Shown here: positions 13,864 through 22,002 of the stretch, one piece after another
How the letters are laid out: every line of letters starts with the position of its first letter
How positions within the stretch are numbered: position 1 is the first letter of the stretch
NCBI GenBank assembly: GCA_002331255.1
Contig: DCZD01000007.1
Coordinates: 1 to 26,488, forward strand
DNA: 26,488 nucleotides
Direction: 5' to 3'
From: Acidimicrobiaceae bacterium UBA2093
GTDB lineage: Bacteria; Actinomycetota; Acidimicrobiia; Acidimicrobiales; Ilumatobacteraceae
The notes under the pieces: generated by a model
The model's input: only the letters and a program-made list of their open reading frames with translations
What the model was told of the DNA's origin: nothing
The model's database searches: none
Position numbers and translations under genes: made by a program

Positions 13864-14703
13864 TCAGACGAGAGAGAGTGCCACTGCGACGCACAACACC
13901 GAAGTGATGATCGGTGCAGCGATGGCAAGTGAAGGTGTGTTGCGGTTCCAACGAGGCTCGAGCATCACGTAACCGACGGCGCCTCCCACAATTGCCCCAC
14001 CAAGGTGGCCGCCGATTGACACACCCGGAATCGCAAACGTGATGATCAGGTTCAACACGAGAGTCGCCCCAATTCCGGTCTGAAAAGGGTTGATGCCTCG
14101 CTGGCGCAATCCGACTGTCGCAGCTGCCATCAAACCGAACACGGCTCCTGATGCACCTCCGGTGAGGGCATTCGGGCTGAGCAACAAAGCGCCCAGCGAT
14201 CCGCCAAGAAGTGATGTCGTATACAGCAATGCAAAACGCGTTCGACCGATACCTGTTTCGAGAAGTTGACCCAGTTGGAAAAGTAGAAGCATGTTCATTG
14301 CGATGTGAAAGACGCCAAAGTGCAGGAAGCCCGCAGTGGCAAGTCGCCACCATTCACCGTTTTCGATGAAGACCGACGACAAGGCAAGATCGAACTGCCG
14401 TCGATTGATGTTGCTGCCAGAGAGAATGCCTGAGACTCCACCGAGCAGGGTCCACAGGAATATGCCGGCGTTCACGGCGATGAGAAGTCGCGTGACGAAC
14501 ATGTGCTGGGCGGCATTCCACTGACGAAGTCGTACTCCGGCGCTTGGTAGTGAGGCGCGGAGGCAGTCAGGACACATCGACCCGACGTGTGCTTGAGTCA
14601 GGCAGTCTCCGCAGGCCGGACGCATGCATCGGGTGCATTGGCGACCGGTGGGTCGACCGGCATGGCGGTGACAGTCAGGCAATGTCGGAGGGGGAAACGA
14701 CAC
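13864..14703 (-). CDS. rhomboid-family intramembrane serine protease with N-terminal zinc-ribbon
   Basis: This 279-residue protein has an N-terminal Cys/His cluster (C11, H13, C23, C26, C31, C34, C44, C47; B-box-like zinc ribbon) common in actinobacterial rhomboids. A six- or seven-span rhomboid domain follows. Catalytic Ser185 lies in GGASGAVFGL and His233 in GGHLGGAIVGG; HIAMN (H133, N137) gives the oxyanion-site residues. It should cleave transmembrane helices in the cytoplasmic membrane; substrates are unknown. The frame is open up to 14904 across the end of fcl, but GTG 14703 lies 7 nt after a TACTCT -10 and begins MSFPPPTLPDCHRH, so I choose it. All catalytic residues are present. Confidence 0.92.
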   Translation of the reverse strand: MSFPPPTLPDCHRHAGRPTGRQCTRCMRPACGDCLTQAHVGSMCPDCLRASLPSAGVRLRQWNAAQHMFVTRLLIAVNAGIFLWTLLGGVSGILSGSNINRRQFDLALSSVFIENGEWWRLATAGFLHFGVFHIAMNMLLLFQLGQLLETGIGRTRFALLYTTSLLGGSLGALLLSPNALTGGASGAVFGLMAAATVGLRQRGINPFQTGIGATLVLNLIITFAIPGVSIGGHLGGAIVGGAVGYVMLEPRWNRNTPSLAIAAPIITSVLCVAVALSLV

Positions 14704-14710
14704 AAAGAGC

Positions 14711-14716
14711 AGAGTA
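14711..14716 (-). promoter_or_regulatory. -10 element TACTCT of the rhomboid gene (leaderless)
   Basis: TACTCT on the minus strand, 7 nt before GTG 14703. It lies in the 35-nt gap after the fcl stop, so the rhomboid gene may be transcribed separately from fcl. Confidence 0.5.
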
Positions 14717-14738
14717 CCGAGCAATCGCCGTTGACGGC

Positions 14739-15698
14739 TCAGCGAGGTGGCTGTTCGGCAAGTTCGCGGTTCGCGAGATACCAGTCGATGGTGTTTCGTA
14801 GGCCATCGCGGAACGACATCTGCGCACGCCATCCGAGAAGTTTCTCGGCTCGACTCGGGTCGATGCGACGTCTCGGCTGGCCGTCGGGTTTGGTCGAGTC
14901 CCACACCAATTCTCCGGTGAAACCCGTGAGTTCGGCGATGGTCTCGACAGTCTCGCGAATCGTTATCTCACGGTCAGTGCCGAGATTGATGGGCTCGACG
15001 CCTTCGTGCACTTCGGCTGCCAGCACGATTGCTGCGGCTGCATCATCAACATAGAGGTACTCACGACTGGCAGAGCCGGTGCCCCACACGTCGACTTTGT
15101 CGGCAGCCGATTCTTTCGCTTCCACGCACTTCTTGATGAGCGCAGGAATCACGTGTGACACAGCAGGGTGGAACTTGTCACCTGGGCCATAGAGATTTGT
15201 CGGAATGAGATATGCGAAGCGCTGACCATATTGCGCTGAGTTCACTTGCGCGTGAACAAGGTGAGCTTTCTTTGCGATGCCGTACGGTGCATTCGTCTCT
15301 TCGGGATAGCCGTCCCAGAACGATGTCTCTTTGAATGGCACCGGTGTGAATTTCGGATAACTGCAGACTGTTCCGAGTAACACGGTCTTTTCGACCCCGG
15401 CCGCACGCGCAGCTTCGATGACGTTGGTTCCCATCATCAGATTGTCGAAGTAGAGACGAGCAGGATCTGCTTGGTTGTAACCGATGCCACCGACGCGCGC
15501 TGCAAGGTGGATGACGTGCGTAGGTGTGAACGCTCGCAACATGGTCTCGGCAGCGCCTGGCTGAACGAGATCGCATTCATCGTGAGTCGGAGCGTGCAGA
15601 TTGGCTCCTGCATCGCGAAGTCGACGGAGCACGACGGAGCCGAGGAACCCGTGGCCCCCGGTCACGAGGACCCGACGCCCAGACCAGAAACCCGACAT
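14739..15698 (-). CDS. fcl: GDP-L-fucose synthase (GDP-4-keto-6-deoxymannose epimerase/reductase)
   Basis: This 319-residue extended SDR begins with the nucleotide motif VLVTGGHGFLGS. The family landmarks are ARVGGIGYN, LLGTVCSYPKFTPVPFKE (with a Thr where E. coli Fcl has Ser107, and the Cys retained), the catalytic YGIAKKAHL, NLYGPGDKFHPAVSHV with the conserved His, and REYLYVDDAAAAI. DREITIRETVETIAELTGF and KPDGQPRRRID are typical of Fcl/WcaG. It converts the Gmd product into GDP-L-fucose with NADPH. gmd lies 8 kb downstream at 23766. ATG 15698 follows a TACGAT -10 by 7 nt; ATG 15707 overlaps that element. It is divergent from the glycosyltransferase at 15737. Confidence 0.94.
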   Translation of the reverse strand: MSGFWSGRRVLVTGGHGFLGSVVLRRLRDAGANLHAPTHDECDLVQPGAAETMLRAFTPTHVIHLAARVGGIGYNQADPARLYFDNLMMGTNVIEAARAAGVEKTVLLGTVCSYPKFTPVPFKETSFWDGYPEETNAPYGIAKKAHLVHAQVNSAQYGQRFAYLIPTNLYGPGDKFHPAVSHVIPALIKKCVEAKESAADKVDVWGTGSASREYLYVDDAAAAIVLAAEVHEGVEPINLGTDREITIRETVETIAELTGFTGELVWDSTKPDGQPRRRIDPSRAEKLLGWRAQMSFRDGLRNTIDWYLANRELAEQPPR

Positions 15699-15705
15699 GG
15701 ATGCC

Positions 15706-15711
15706 ATCGTA
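15706..15711 (-). promoter_or_regulatory. -10 element TACGAT of fcl (leaderless)
   Basis: TACGAT, 7 nt, then ATG 15698 on the minus strand. Its -35 region would overlap the -10 of the divergent glycosyltransferase promoter. Confidence 0.55.
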
Positions 15712-15724
15712 GGACCACACCGGT

Positions 15725-15730
15725 CAGAAT
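15725..15730 (+). promoter_or_regulatory. weak -10 element CAGAAT of the first glycosyltransferase (leaderless)
   Basis: CAGAAT, 6 nt, then GTG 15737. It differs from the TANNNT consensus at the first base but has the same geometry as the others. Confidence 0.4.
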
Positions 15731-15736
15731 GAAGGC

Positions 15737-16819
15737 GTGCGCGTTGCCTACACCGTCGAGCAGTGCTGGCATCGCGTGCCAGGTGGAACGGCCGTTGCGG
15801 CATTGGAAGTGGCGCGCGAGCTCGTGGCGCTCGGCACGAGTGAAGGAGTCGAGTTGGTGGGAGTTGCGGGGCGGCATCGACACGCTCCGACAGCGAACAT
15901 GGTCCCGCCGATGGCCATGCGAGGTCTGCCGCTGTCTGGGCCCTACCTGTATGAAGCGTGGACGCGTCTTCGCTGGCCGAAGGTCGAGTCTGTTGTCGAC
16001 GATGTTGACGTGGTCCATTCCACGACAGTCATTGCCGCAGCGACGAAGCGACCACACGTCGTCACGCTGCACGACGTTGCGTTTCTTTCGCACCCAGAAT
16101 TTTTCACGGCCAGAGGAAATCGCATTTTTCGCCGCGGCCTCGACAACATTCGTGATGAAGCGGCTCTCGTCTTGTGTTCTTCGAAAGCCACCATCGAGGA
16201 CTGCGCAACGTACGGCATCGATCGCGGGCGTCTACGACATGTGCCTCTGGGCGTTCGTTCGACGCCGGCGACAGCCGGAGACATCGCGGCTGCTCGCACT
16301 GCACACGCACTGCCCGAGAGCTACGCCTTGTTCGTCGGCACGCTGGAACCCAGAAAGAATCTTCGACGTCTGATTGAAGCATGTACAGAAGCACGTCTCG
16401 ACGTGCCACTTGTTGTTGTCGGAGCACAAGGTTGGGGCGAATCGTTAATGCCAACGGCTGGGGTCGATGTCCGCTTTCTCGGACACGTTCCTGCTGAACA
16501 CTTGGCAGGCATTTATGCCGGTGCAGAAGTTCTTTGTTATCCATCGATTCTTGAGGGTTTTGGTCTTCCAATTCTCGAAGCGATGTCACAGGGCACGCCC
16601 GTCGTGACATCGGCGGGCACATCGACCGAGGAAGTCGCTGGCGGTGCAGCAGAACTGTGCGACCCGATGAATGTGTCGTCGATAGCTGACGCGATCGTTC
16701 GTGCCCGTTCGCGATACGACGAGTTATCGCAGGCCGGACGTGTTCGGGCGGCTTCGATGACATGGACGAAGACCGCGCAGATGACTCTTCATGAGTACCG
16801 CAACGTGGCAGGCAGGTGA
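15737..16819 (+). CDS. GT4-family glycosyltransferase (first of three)
   Basis: This 360-residue GT-B fold protein has an N-terminal acceptor half (MRVAYTVEQCWHRVPGGTAVAALEVARELV), HDVAFLSHPEFF, SKATIEDC and then the donor half with FVGTLEPRKNLRRLIEA, VVVGAQGWG and the E-x7-E motif EGFGLPILEAMSQGTPVVTS. The motif marks GT4 retaining transferases using nucleotide sugars, commonly GDP-mannose or GDP-fucose. It is most like mannosyl- or rhamnosyl-transferases of O-antigen and exopolysaccharide clusters. It starts at GTG 15737 and overlaps the next transferase by 4 nt. The donor and linkage cannot be told from sequence; the fcl/gmd context suggests a fucose- or mannose-containing glycan. Confidence 0.93.
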   Translation: MRVAYTVEQCWHRVPGGTAVAALEVARELVALGTSEGVELVGVAGRHRHAPTANMVPPMAMRGLPLSGPYLYEAWTRLRWPKVESVVDDVDVVHSTTVIAAATKRPHVVTLHDVAFLSHPEFFTARGNRIFRRGLDNIRDEAALVLCSSKATIEDCATYGIDRGRLRHVPLGVRSTPATAGDIAAARTAHALPESYALFVGTLEPRKNLRRLIEACTEARLDVPLVVVGAQGWGESLMPTAGVDVRFLGHVPAEHLAGIYAGAEVLCYPSILEGFGLPILEAMSQGTPVVTSAGTSTEEVAGGAAELCDPMNVSSIADAIVRARSRYDELSQAGRVRAASMTWTKTAQMTLHEYRNVAGR

Positions 16820-17982
16820 CTATGGCCGCGAAATCTCGAGTCGGTATGAACCTTCTGTGGAGTGTGCCTGGCGTCGGTGGAAGTGAGGATTACCTGTTGC
16901 GACAGTTGATGGGCCTCGCAGAAATCGCACACGATCACGAGGTCACTGTGTACACACCACGTGGTTTCACGCGCCGTCACTCATGGTTAAAGAACAGTTA
17001 TCGAGTGATTGAGGCGCCGTCGTCCTGTACGAGGCGCGAGGTGCGTATCGCACTCGAACACACCTGGCTTGCTGCCGCGTCACGTCACGAGGAACTCATG
17101 CATCATGGAGGAGGTTCAGTGCCGCGCACGGAGAACGTGCCGACGGTGCTCACCATTCACGACGTGCAGTGGGTGGATTATCCCGACTACGTATCGCCAC
17201 GAAAGCTCGCATATCTGCGGCGCATGGTGCCGTCGTCGATGAACCGTGCCCACCATGTCGCAGTGCCATCGCAATTCGTGGCGACGACTTTGAAGCGACA
17301 TTTCGCCCTCGCAGAAGAGAAGGTGTCTGTCGTTCGACACGGCATGGAGCCACGCTTCGTCTCTGAAGTCTCGCCAGAGGTCGATGTGCGGGCGCGGTTC
17401 AACCTCGAGGGTCGCCGAGTCGTCACGTTCCCGGCAATCACCCATCCTCACAAGAATCATCGATTCTTGTTGTCATTGCTCACTGGTCACGGAGATTGGG
17501 CCGACCCTGCATTGACATTGGTGTGCACTGGTGGGCAGGGGCGCGCCGACAGCGACGTGCATGCTCGGGTCAGCGAGCTGGGCCTGGCAGACCGAGTGCG
17601 ATTCCTTGGCCGAGTGTCTGGGGCCGATCGCAACGGCCTCATCGCCTTGTCCGAAGCGATGGTGTTCCCAAGTGAATACGAAGGGTTCGGAGCACCTGTG
17701 ATCGAGGCGATGCTCCTCGGAGTGCCAGTGGTGTGCAGCGACCGAGCGAGCCTTCCTGAAGTAGCTGCTGATGCAGCTGTTGTCTTGCCACTTGAAGAAG
17801 CAGCGTGGACTAATGCCCTGTCGCAAGTGGCGATACATCGCGAGGCTCTCGTGCAAGCTGGCCGACGTCGTGCCATGCAGTTCACGACATCAGAGTCGGC
17901 ACGAGAGTTGGTGGCGGTGTACGACAAGGTCCTTGCTAGTGGTGGCGCAGCGGGAACATCGCAGACGAGGAGCAGTTCATGA
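16816..17982 (+). CDS. GT4-family glycosyltransferase (second of three)
   Basis: This protein of 386-388 residues has an N-terminal SVPGVGGSEDYLLRQLMGL, the acceptor-domain Gly-Gly-Ser loop, then TVLTIHDVQWVDYPDYV, AVPSQFVATTLKRHF and the donor motifs VTFPAITHPHKNHRFLL and EYEGFGAPVIEAMLLGVPVVCS (E-x7-E). It is a retaining GT4 transferase. The GTG start at 16816 overlaps the preceding stop as GTGA; ATG 16822, two bases after that stop, is equally possible. It ends ATGA-overlapping with the third transferase, so the three genes form one translationally coupled unit. It has an acidic donor loop and a Ser/Thr-rich tail. Confidence 0.93.
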   Translation: MTMAAKSRVGMNLLWSVPGVGGSEDYLLRQLMGLAEIAHDHEVTVYTPRGFTRRHSWLKNSYRVIEAPSSCTRREVRIALEHTWLAAASRHEELMHHGGGSVPRTENVPTVLTIHDVQWVDYPDYVSPRKLAYLRRMVPSSMNRAHHVAVPSQFVATTLKRHFALAEEKVSVVRHGMEPRFVSEVSPEVDVRARFNLEGRRVVTFPAITHPHKNHRFLLSLLTGHGDWADPALTLVCTGGQGRADSDVHARVSELGLADRVRFLGRVSGADRNGLIALSEAMVFPSEYEGFGAPVIEAMLLGVPVVCSDRASLPEVAADAAVVLPLEEAAWTNALSQVAIHREALVQAGRRRAMQFTTSESARELVAVYDKVLASGGAAGTSQTRSSS

Positions 17983-19238
17983 ACAGGCCGCGTCGACCGA
18001 GTAAGCGCAATCGAGTGGTAGTTCTCTGTCCTCACTTTGCACCCGACACTGCACCGACTGGTGACGTGATGACGCGCATCGTGCAAGAGATGACAGGTCT
18101 CGGGGTCGAAGTTCATGTCGTCACTTCATTGCCGTGGTATCGCCATCATGCGGTCGAGGAGGGTTGGGCCGGACGAATCGTGAGACGCGAGCAAACTCCA
18201 TGGGGCTCAATCACGCGTGTGCATCCGTTTCCATCAAAGAACAAACGGAACTTGGTCGCACGTGCAGCCGCATTCATCGGCTTCAGCGTTGTCGCCGGGG
18301 TGTGTGCATTGTTTGTCGGTGGCTGGCGCAGGCGAGTGACGGCAATCATTGCAATGTCGCCGCCATTGACGCTCGGTCTGACCGGATGGCTCGCTGGCGT
18401 CGTTCGTCGGGCACCGCTGGTGTTCAACATCCAAGATGTGTTCCCTGATGCCGCTGTTCAGACTGGCGCGATCACAAACCGCGGGATCATCTCCCTCGCA
18501 TCGTGGCTCGAGCGCGTCAGCTATCGACGATCAAGGGCGGTGGTGGTACTGAGCGAAGATCTTCGTCGCAATGTCGCGGCAAAGTTGCCATCATCGCTTG
18601 CGTCACGGGTTCATGTCATACCGAACTTCGTCGATTCCGAAGCGATCACACCTGCCGATCGAATGACGGACTACCGCACGGAGTTGTCCATCGGTGATGA
18701 GATCGTGGTCATGTACTCGGGCAATGTGGGTTTCTCGCAATCACTCGACTTGATCATTGATGCCGCACGACATTTCCCCGAGGTGACGTTCCTCGTCAAC
18801 GGCGAGGGGAGTGCGCGTGACTCATTGCGCGATGCTGCCAAGGGTGTTCCCAATGTGCGTTTTGGTGACTATCAACCGAAGGAGCGCCTCACCGAAGTGC
18901 TCGCAACCGGCGACATCCACGTCGTGCCGCTTCGACGTGGGCTTGGCTCGGTGAGCGTGCCATCGAAGACCTACAGCATCTTGGCCGCGGGTCGACCGGT
19001 ACTGGCTGCTATCGACGCTGACACCGAAGTGACGCGAATTCTTGCTGCAAGCGGTTCCGGTATCAGCGTCGCACCCGATGATTCAGAGCAATTCCGACAC
19101 GGCCTACGCGCGCTACTCGATGATCCGCCAGGCCGTGGGGCGATGGGAGTTGCGGGTCGAAAATGGGTCGAAACACATGTGTCACCGCATGCCGTTGGTC
19201 GCTCATATGTGGAACTGATCAGTTCAGTGGGGAACTAG
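17979..19238 (+). CDS. GT4-family glycosyltransferase, WbuB-like (third of three)
   Basis: This 419-residue protein opens RVVVLCPHFAPDTAPTGDVM, the pattern of WbuB/fucosaminyl-type transferases. A hydrophobic segment (residues about 88-112, FIGFSVVAGVCALFVGGW) probably anchors it at the membrane, and PPLTLGLTGWLAG may be a second. FNIQDVFPDAAVQTGAI and VVLSEDLRRNVA precede the donor part VVMYSGNVGFSQSLDLIIDA, FLVNGEGS and a C-terminal PSKTYSILAAGRPVLAAID. These PSK-x-Y-x-IL-x-x-GRP features fit the subgroup that transfers N-acetyl-fucosamine or related deoxysugars to lipid-linked glycans. The ATG overlaps the preceding stop as ATGA. It is the last member of the transferase trio. Confidence 0.92.
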   Translation: MNRPRRPSKRNRVVVLCPHFAPDTAPTGDVMTRIVQEMTGLGVEVHVVTSLPWYRHHAVEEGWAGRIVRREQTPWGSITRVHPFPSKNKRNLVARAAAFIGFSVVAGVCALFVGGWRRRVTAIIAMSPPLTLGLTGWLAGVVRRAPLVFNIQDVFPDAAVQTGAITNRGIISLASWLERVSYRRSRAVVVLSEDLRRNVAAKLPSSLASRVHVIPNFVDSEAITPADRMTDYRTELSIGDEIVVMYSGNVGFSQSLDLIIDAARHFPEVTFLVNGEGSARDSLRDAAKGVPNVRFGDYQPKERLTEVLATGDIHVVPLRRGLGSVSVPSKTYSILAAGRPVLAAIDADTEVTRILAASGSGISVAPDDSEQFRHGLRALLDDPPGRGAMGVAGRKWVETHVSPHAVGRSYVELISSVGN

Positions 19239-19242
19239 CCGG

Positions 19243-19248
19243 TAGCCT
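19243..19248 (+). promoter_or_regulatory. -10 element TAGCCT of the His-rich membrane protein gene (leaderless)
   Basis: TAGCCT, 9 nt, then GTG 19258. It begins 5 nt after the third glycosyltransferase stop, so the next three genes may have their own promoter as well as read-through. Confidence 0.45.
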
Positions 19249-19257
19249 TTCTTTTTC

Positions 19258-20040
19258 GTGGCAAACGGTTCGTCAGCGCAGAAAGTTGCTCGTCTCGCTC
19301 GCAAGGGCAAGGGCAAGAAGGTTCGTTTCCAAGGGGGGACTCTTTTCCCCACGGTCATGGCTGTCGTTATCGCGCTCGGCATCGGTCTCATCGCGTACGC
19401 ACGTACCGAAGCGCCCGACACCGACACTCCTCCCACCACCAACGATCACTGGCACGTGTCGTATGGCATCTACAAGTGCGATGCGTTCTTACCGAACCTT
19501 GTCGGCAATCTCGAGTCGCCGCCTGACCCAAACTTCATCAAGTACGGCGTCCACAGCCACGACGACGGCGTCATTCACTGGCACCCGCAAGCTCTTGCCA
19601 CTGGTCGCCGGGCCCAAATGGGTGTCTTTTTCGACACGTATCAGCTGAAGGTGACGAGCGATGCGCTCGAGTTCCCCGATGATCAAAACGCCGGCGTCGA
19701 CTACAAGGTCGGCACCGACAAGTGCAAGAACAAGGACGGCAAAGAAGTCGATGCGCAGGTGAAGGTCGTGGTGTGGGATCAGTACGACGATCCGACAAAG
19801 TCGCAGACGTACATCACGGGTTTCGACGACATCCGCGTCAAGAAAGATGGCATGGCCATCACCATCGCGTATGTGGCACCCGGGGTCGATGTGCCGATGC
19901 CTGAATCGGCGAGCAACTTGCCGGAACTTGGTGCAGCCGATGCCGGTGGAGCAACGACCACCACTGTTGCTGGCGACACAACCACCACAGTCGCAGGCAG
20001 CAGTTCAACAACGACAGCCACCGACACAACCGGCGGCTGA
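19258..20040 (+). CDS. membrane-anchored, His-rich extracytoplasmic protein of unknown function
   Basis: I do not recognise this 260-residue family. A basic N-terminus (residues 7-24, six Lys and two Arg) precedes one transmembrane span (about 30-48, LFPTVMAVVIALGIGLIAYA), so the rest should face outside. The ectodomain contains three H-x-H pairs, H64/H66 (NDHWH), H99/H101 (GVHSHDDG) and H107/H109 (VIHWHP), plus C74 and C156. This could be a metal site. The C-terminal 30 residues are Thr/Ser/Ala-rich with two TTTTVAG repeats, a likely cell-wall or glycosylated tail. Its stop overlaps the nucleotidyltransferase start as TGATG. It starts at GTG 19258 after a TAGCCT -10. Its position among glycan genes suggests a surface-polymer role, but this is only context. 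Confidence 0.85.
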   Translation: MANGSSAQKVARLARKGKGKKVRFQGGTLFPTVMAVVIALGIGLIAYARTEAPDTDTPPTTNDHWHVSYGIYKCDAFLPNLVGNLESPPDPNFIKYGVHSHDDGVIHWHPQALATGRRAQMGVFFDTYQLKVTSDALEFPDDQNAGVDYKVGTDKCKNKDGKEVDAQVKVVVWDQYDDPTKSQTYITGFDDIRVKKDGMAITIAYVAPGVDVPMPESASNLPELGAADAGGATTTTVAGDTTTTVAGSSSTTTATDTTGG

Positions 20041-21026
20041 TGCGCGCGGTCGTGCTCGTCGGGGGCTTTGGCACCCGTCTGCGTCCGCTCACTCTGGATA
20101 CACCCAAGCCCCTTCTTCCTGTCGCGAACGTTCGCTTGCTCGAGCATGTGCTTGCGGCCCTTGGTTCTGCTGGTGTTACCGAAGCGGTGCTCGCTATCGG
20201 GTTCAAGCCCGAACCATTCTTCGACGCGTTTCCTGAGGGCGTGTGTGCAGGTGTGAAATTGGTGTACGCCGTTGAACCTGAACCAATGGACACTGCTGGC
20301 GCAATCGGATTTGCAGCTCGATTCGCTGGCATCGATGACACATTCATCGTCGTGAACGGTGACATCCTCACCGATGTCGACTTTTCGTCACTCGTGCAGT
20401 TCCATCGCGAGCGCGGTCTTGAAGGAACCATCCATCTCATTCCTGTCGACGATGTCACCCAGTTCGGTGTCGTTGAGTTGGATGCATCTTCTCGAGTCAC
20501 CCGTTTCGTCGAGAAGCCCCAACCTCACGAGACCACGAGTCGCTTCGTCAATGCAGGCACGTACGTTCTCGAAGCGTCAATACTTGACCGCATTCCGGAA
20601 GGTCAGCCATTGTCGATCGAGCGCGTCGTTTTTCCAGCGATGGTTGCAGACGGTCAGTTGGCTGCACACCCGACCAATGACTATTGGGTCGACACCGGTC
20701 GTCCGGAGACATACCTGAAGGCCAATCTCGATCTCATCGATGGCACTCGATCACTGATTCTCGCATCGGTGGCAGCTCAGGCCCATATCGACGCTGCTGC
20801 AGTGGTGACGCATTCCGTCGTTGGCGACTCATGTGAGGTTGGTAACGGCGCCATCGTTGTGGACTCTGTGTTGCTGTCTGGGTGCTACGTCGGAGCAGGT
20901 GCGAAAGTTGAGCGTTCGCTTGTCATGGGTCGCGTCGACGCCGGTGCCTCTGTCACGGCGTGTGTCATCGGTAAAGATGGAATCGTGGAGGCAGGGGCGC
21001 AACTCACTGACGTCAAGATTCCATGA
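20040..21026 (+). CDS. sugar-nucleotide pyrophosphorylase, probable mannose-1-phosphate guanylyltransferase type
   Basis: This 328-residue protein begins MRAVVLVGGFGTRLRPLTLD-TPKPLLPVANVRLLEH, the nucleotidyltransferase signature (G-G-x-G-T-R-L-x-P-L-T, then PKPxLP). NGDILTDVDF carries the metal-binding Asp, followed by VVELDASSRVTRFVEKPQP, NAGTYVLEASIL and DYWVDTGRPETYLKAN. The C-terminal 80 residues are hexapeptide-like (ASVAAQAHIDAAAVVTHSVV), a left-handed beta-helix. The whole resembles actinobacterial ManB/GMPP more than RmlA. With gmd and fcl nearby, making GDP-mannose from GTP and mannose-1-phosphate is the most economical role; a glucose-1-phosphate enzyme is the alternative. It starts 1 base into the stop of the preceding gene and overlaps the next as ATGA. 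Confidence 0.9.
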   Translation: MRAVVLVGGFGTRLRPLTLDTPKPLLPVANVRLLEHVLAALGSAGVTEAVLAIGFKPEPFFDAFPEGVCAGVKLVYAVEPEPMDTAGAIGFAARFAGIDDTFIVVNGDILTDVDFSSLVQFHRERGLEGTIHLIPVDDVTQFGVVELDASSRVTRFVEKPQPHETTSRFVNAGTYVLEASILDRIPEGQPLSIERVVFPAMVADGQLAAHPTNDYWVDTGRPETYLKANLDLIDGTRSLILASVAAQAHIDAAAVVTHSVVGDSCEVGNGAIVVDSVLLSGCYVGAGAKVERSLVMGRVDAGASVTACVIGKDGIVEAGAQLTDVKIP

Positions 21027-21979
21027 AGCGTGTCATGGTCTGTGGCGGTGCCGGCTTTGTTGGCTCGCATCTTGTCGACCGTCTGCTCGCATCGGGCCAT
21101 GCTGTGGAAGTGCTCGATGACCTGCGGTCAGGCTCGTTGGTGAATGTATCCGCCGCGCGTCGATCGGGCGGTCAATTCAAATTCCAGAACATCGACATCA
21201 CTGATGCGTCTTTCGCAGAGTTGGTGACGCTTCGTCGGCCTGATGTCATCATCAACCTCACGTCGTTCACTCCATCGTCCACCGAGACAGCCGGTGCACT
21301 GAACAGTGTCTCGGCAGCAGTTGCGGTTCTCGAAGCCGCACGATTGGCCGAGGTGCAAAAAGTCGTCACGGTGTTGCCGGCCACGTTGTTGTACGGCGAG
21401 GTTGCCGCACGCGACGTTCCCATCAAGGAAGGACACCTGTCTGAGGCGCGCACCGTCGCCGAGGTGTTGGCACGATCGGTTGCTGACATGCACACGGTCT
21501 ACCGAGACAGGCACGCAGTCGAATTCACAGTGCTCGCCGTTGGAGCGGTCTACGGACCACGTCAGCGCCCAGAAGATTCCGTGGTTGCGTCGTTCGTGCA
21601 AGCCCACCACACTTCGCGCGCGCCGATTGTTCACGGTGCGGGCAAGCAGACTCGTGATTTCATCTACGTCGACGATGTCGTCGATGCAATTGTGCGTGCG
21701 ATCGATCGAGCCGGAGGCCTCGTTGTCAATGTCGGTACTGGTCGACAAGTGGCAATTGCCGATTTATGGAACGAAGTAGCCGGGCGAAGTGCCCCGGCGC
21801 CACGAGTCAGTGCGGCGCGACCTCACGATGTCACTCGTTCTGCGCTGTCGCCGGTGCGTGCACGCATTCAGCTCGGTTGGTCGCCGTTCACGGATTTGGA
21901 GGACGGTCTTGCTGAGACTCTTCGTGCCCATGCTGCGAGACAGACCGAAGACGAACTCTCAGTAGGCGACTCGCAGTAG
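21023..21979 (+). CDS. NAD-dependent epimerase/dehydratase-like SDR lacking the usual catalytic dyad
   Basis: This 318-residue extended SDR keeps the Rossmann motif MVCGGAGFVGSHLVDRLL, an acidic strand end (VLDDLRSG), DFIYVDDVVDAIV and NVGTGRQVAIADLWNEV. Where GalE-type enzymes have a Ser/Thr just before the YG turn and YxxxK some 25 residues later, this protein reads LPATLLYG, then HLSEARTVAEVLARSV. No Tyr or Lys is in the catalytic place. It may therefore be a non-catalytic NAD(P)-binding protein, a partner or regulator of the sugar enzymes, or use different residues. It is coupled by ATGA to the nucleotidyltransferase upstream and converges with cofE 23 bp away. The frame is intact with no sign of decay. 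Confidence 0.85.
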   Translation: MKRVMVCGGAGFVGSHLVDRLLASGHAVEVLDDLRSGSLVNVSAARRSGGQFKFQNIDITDASFAELVTLRRPDVIINLTSFTPSSTETAGALNSVSAAVAVLEAARLAEVQKVVTVLPATLLYGEVAARDVPIKEGHLSEARTVAEVLARSVADMHTVYRDRHAVEFTVLAVGAVYGPRQRPEDSVVASFVQAHHTSRAPIVHGAGKQTRDFIYVDDVVDAIVRAIDRAGGLVVNVGTGRQVAIADLWNEVAGRSAPAPRVSAARPHDVTRSALSPVRARIQLGWSPFTDLEDGLAETLRAHAARQTEDELSVGDSQ

Positions 21980-22002
21980 CTGGCCAAGTTCTTTGAGTTC
22001 GC

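Noticed and set aside
15471..16373. Plus-strand open frame of 300 residues overlapping fcl and the first glycosyltransferase
   Set aside because: It overlaps two genes with clear family motifs and is low in hydrophobic structure and high in Arg/Ser, as shadow frames are here.
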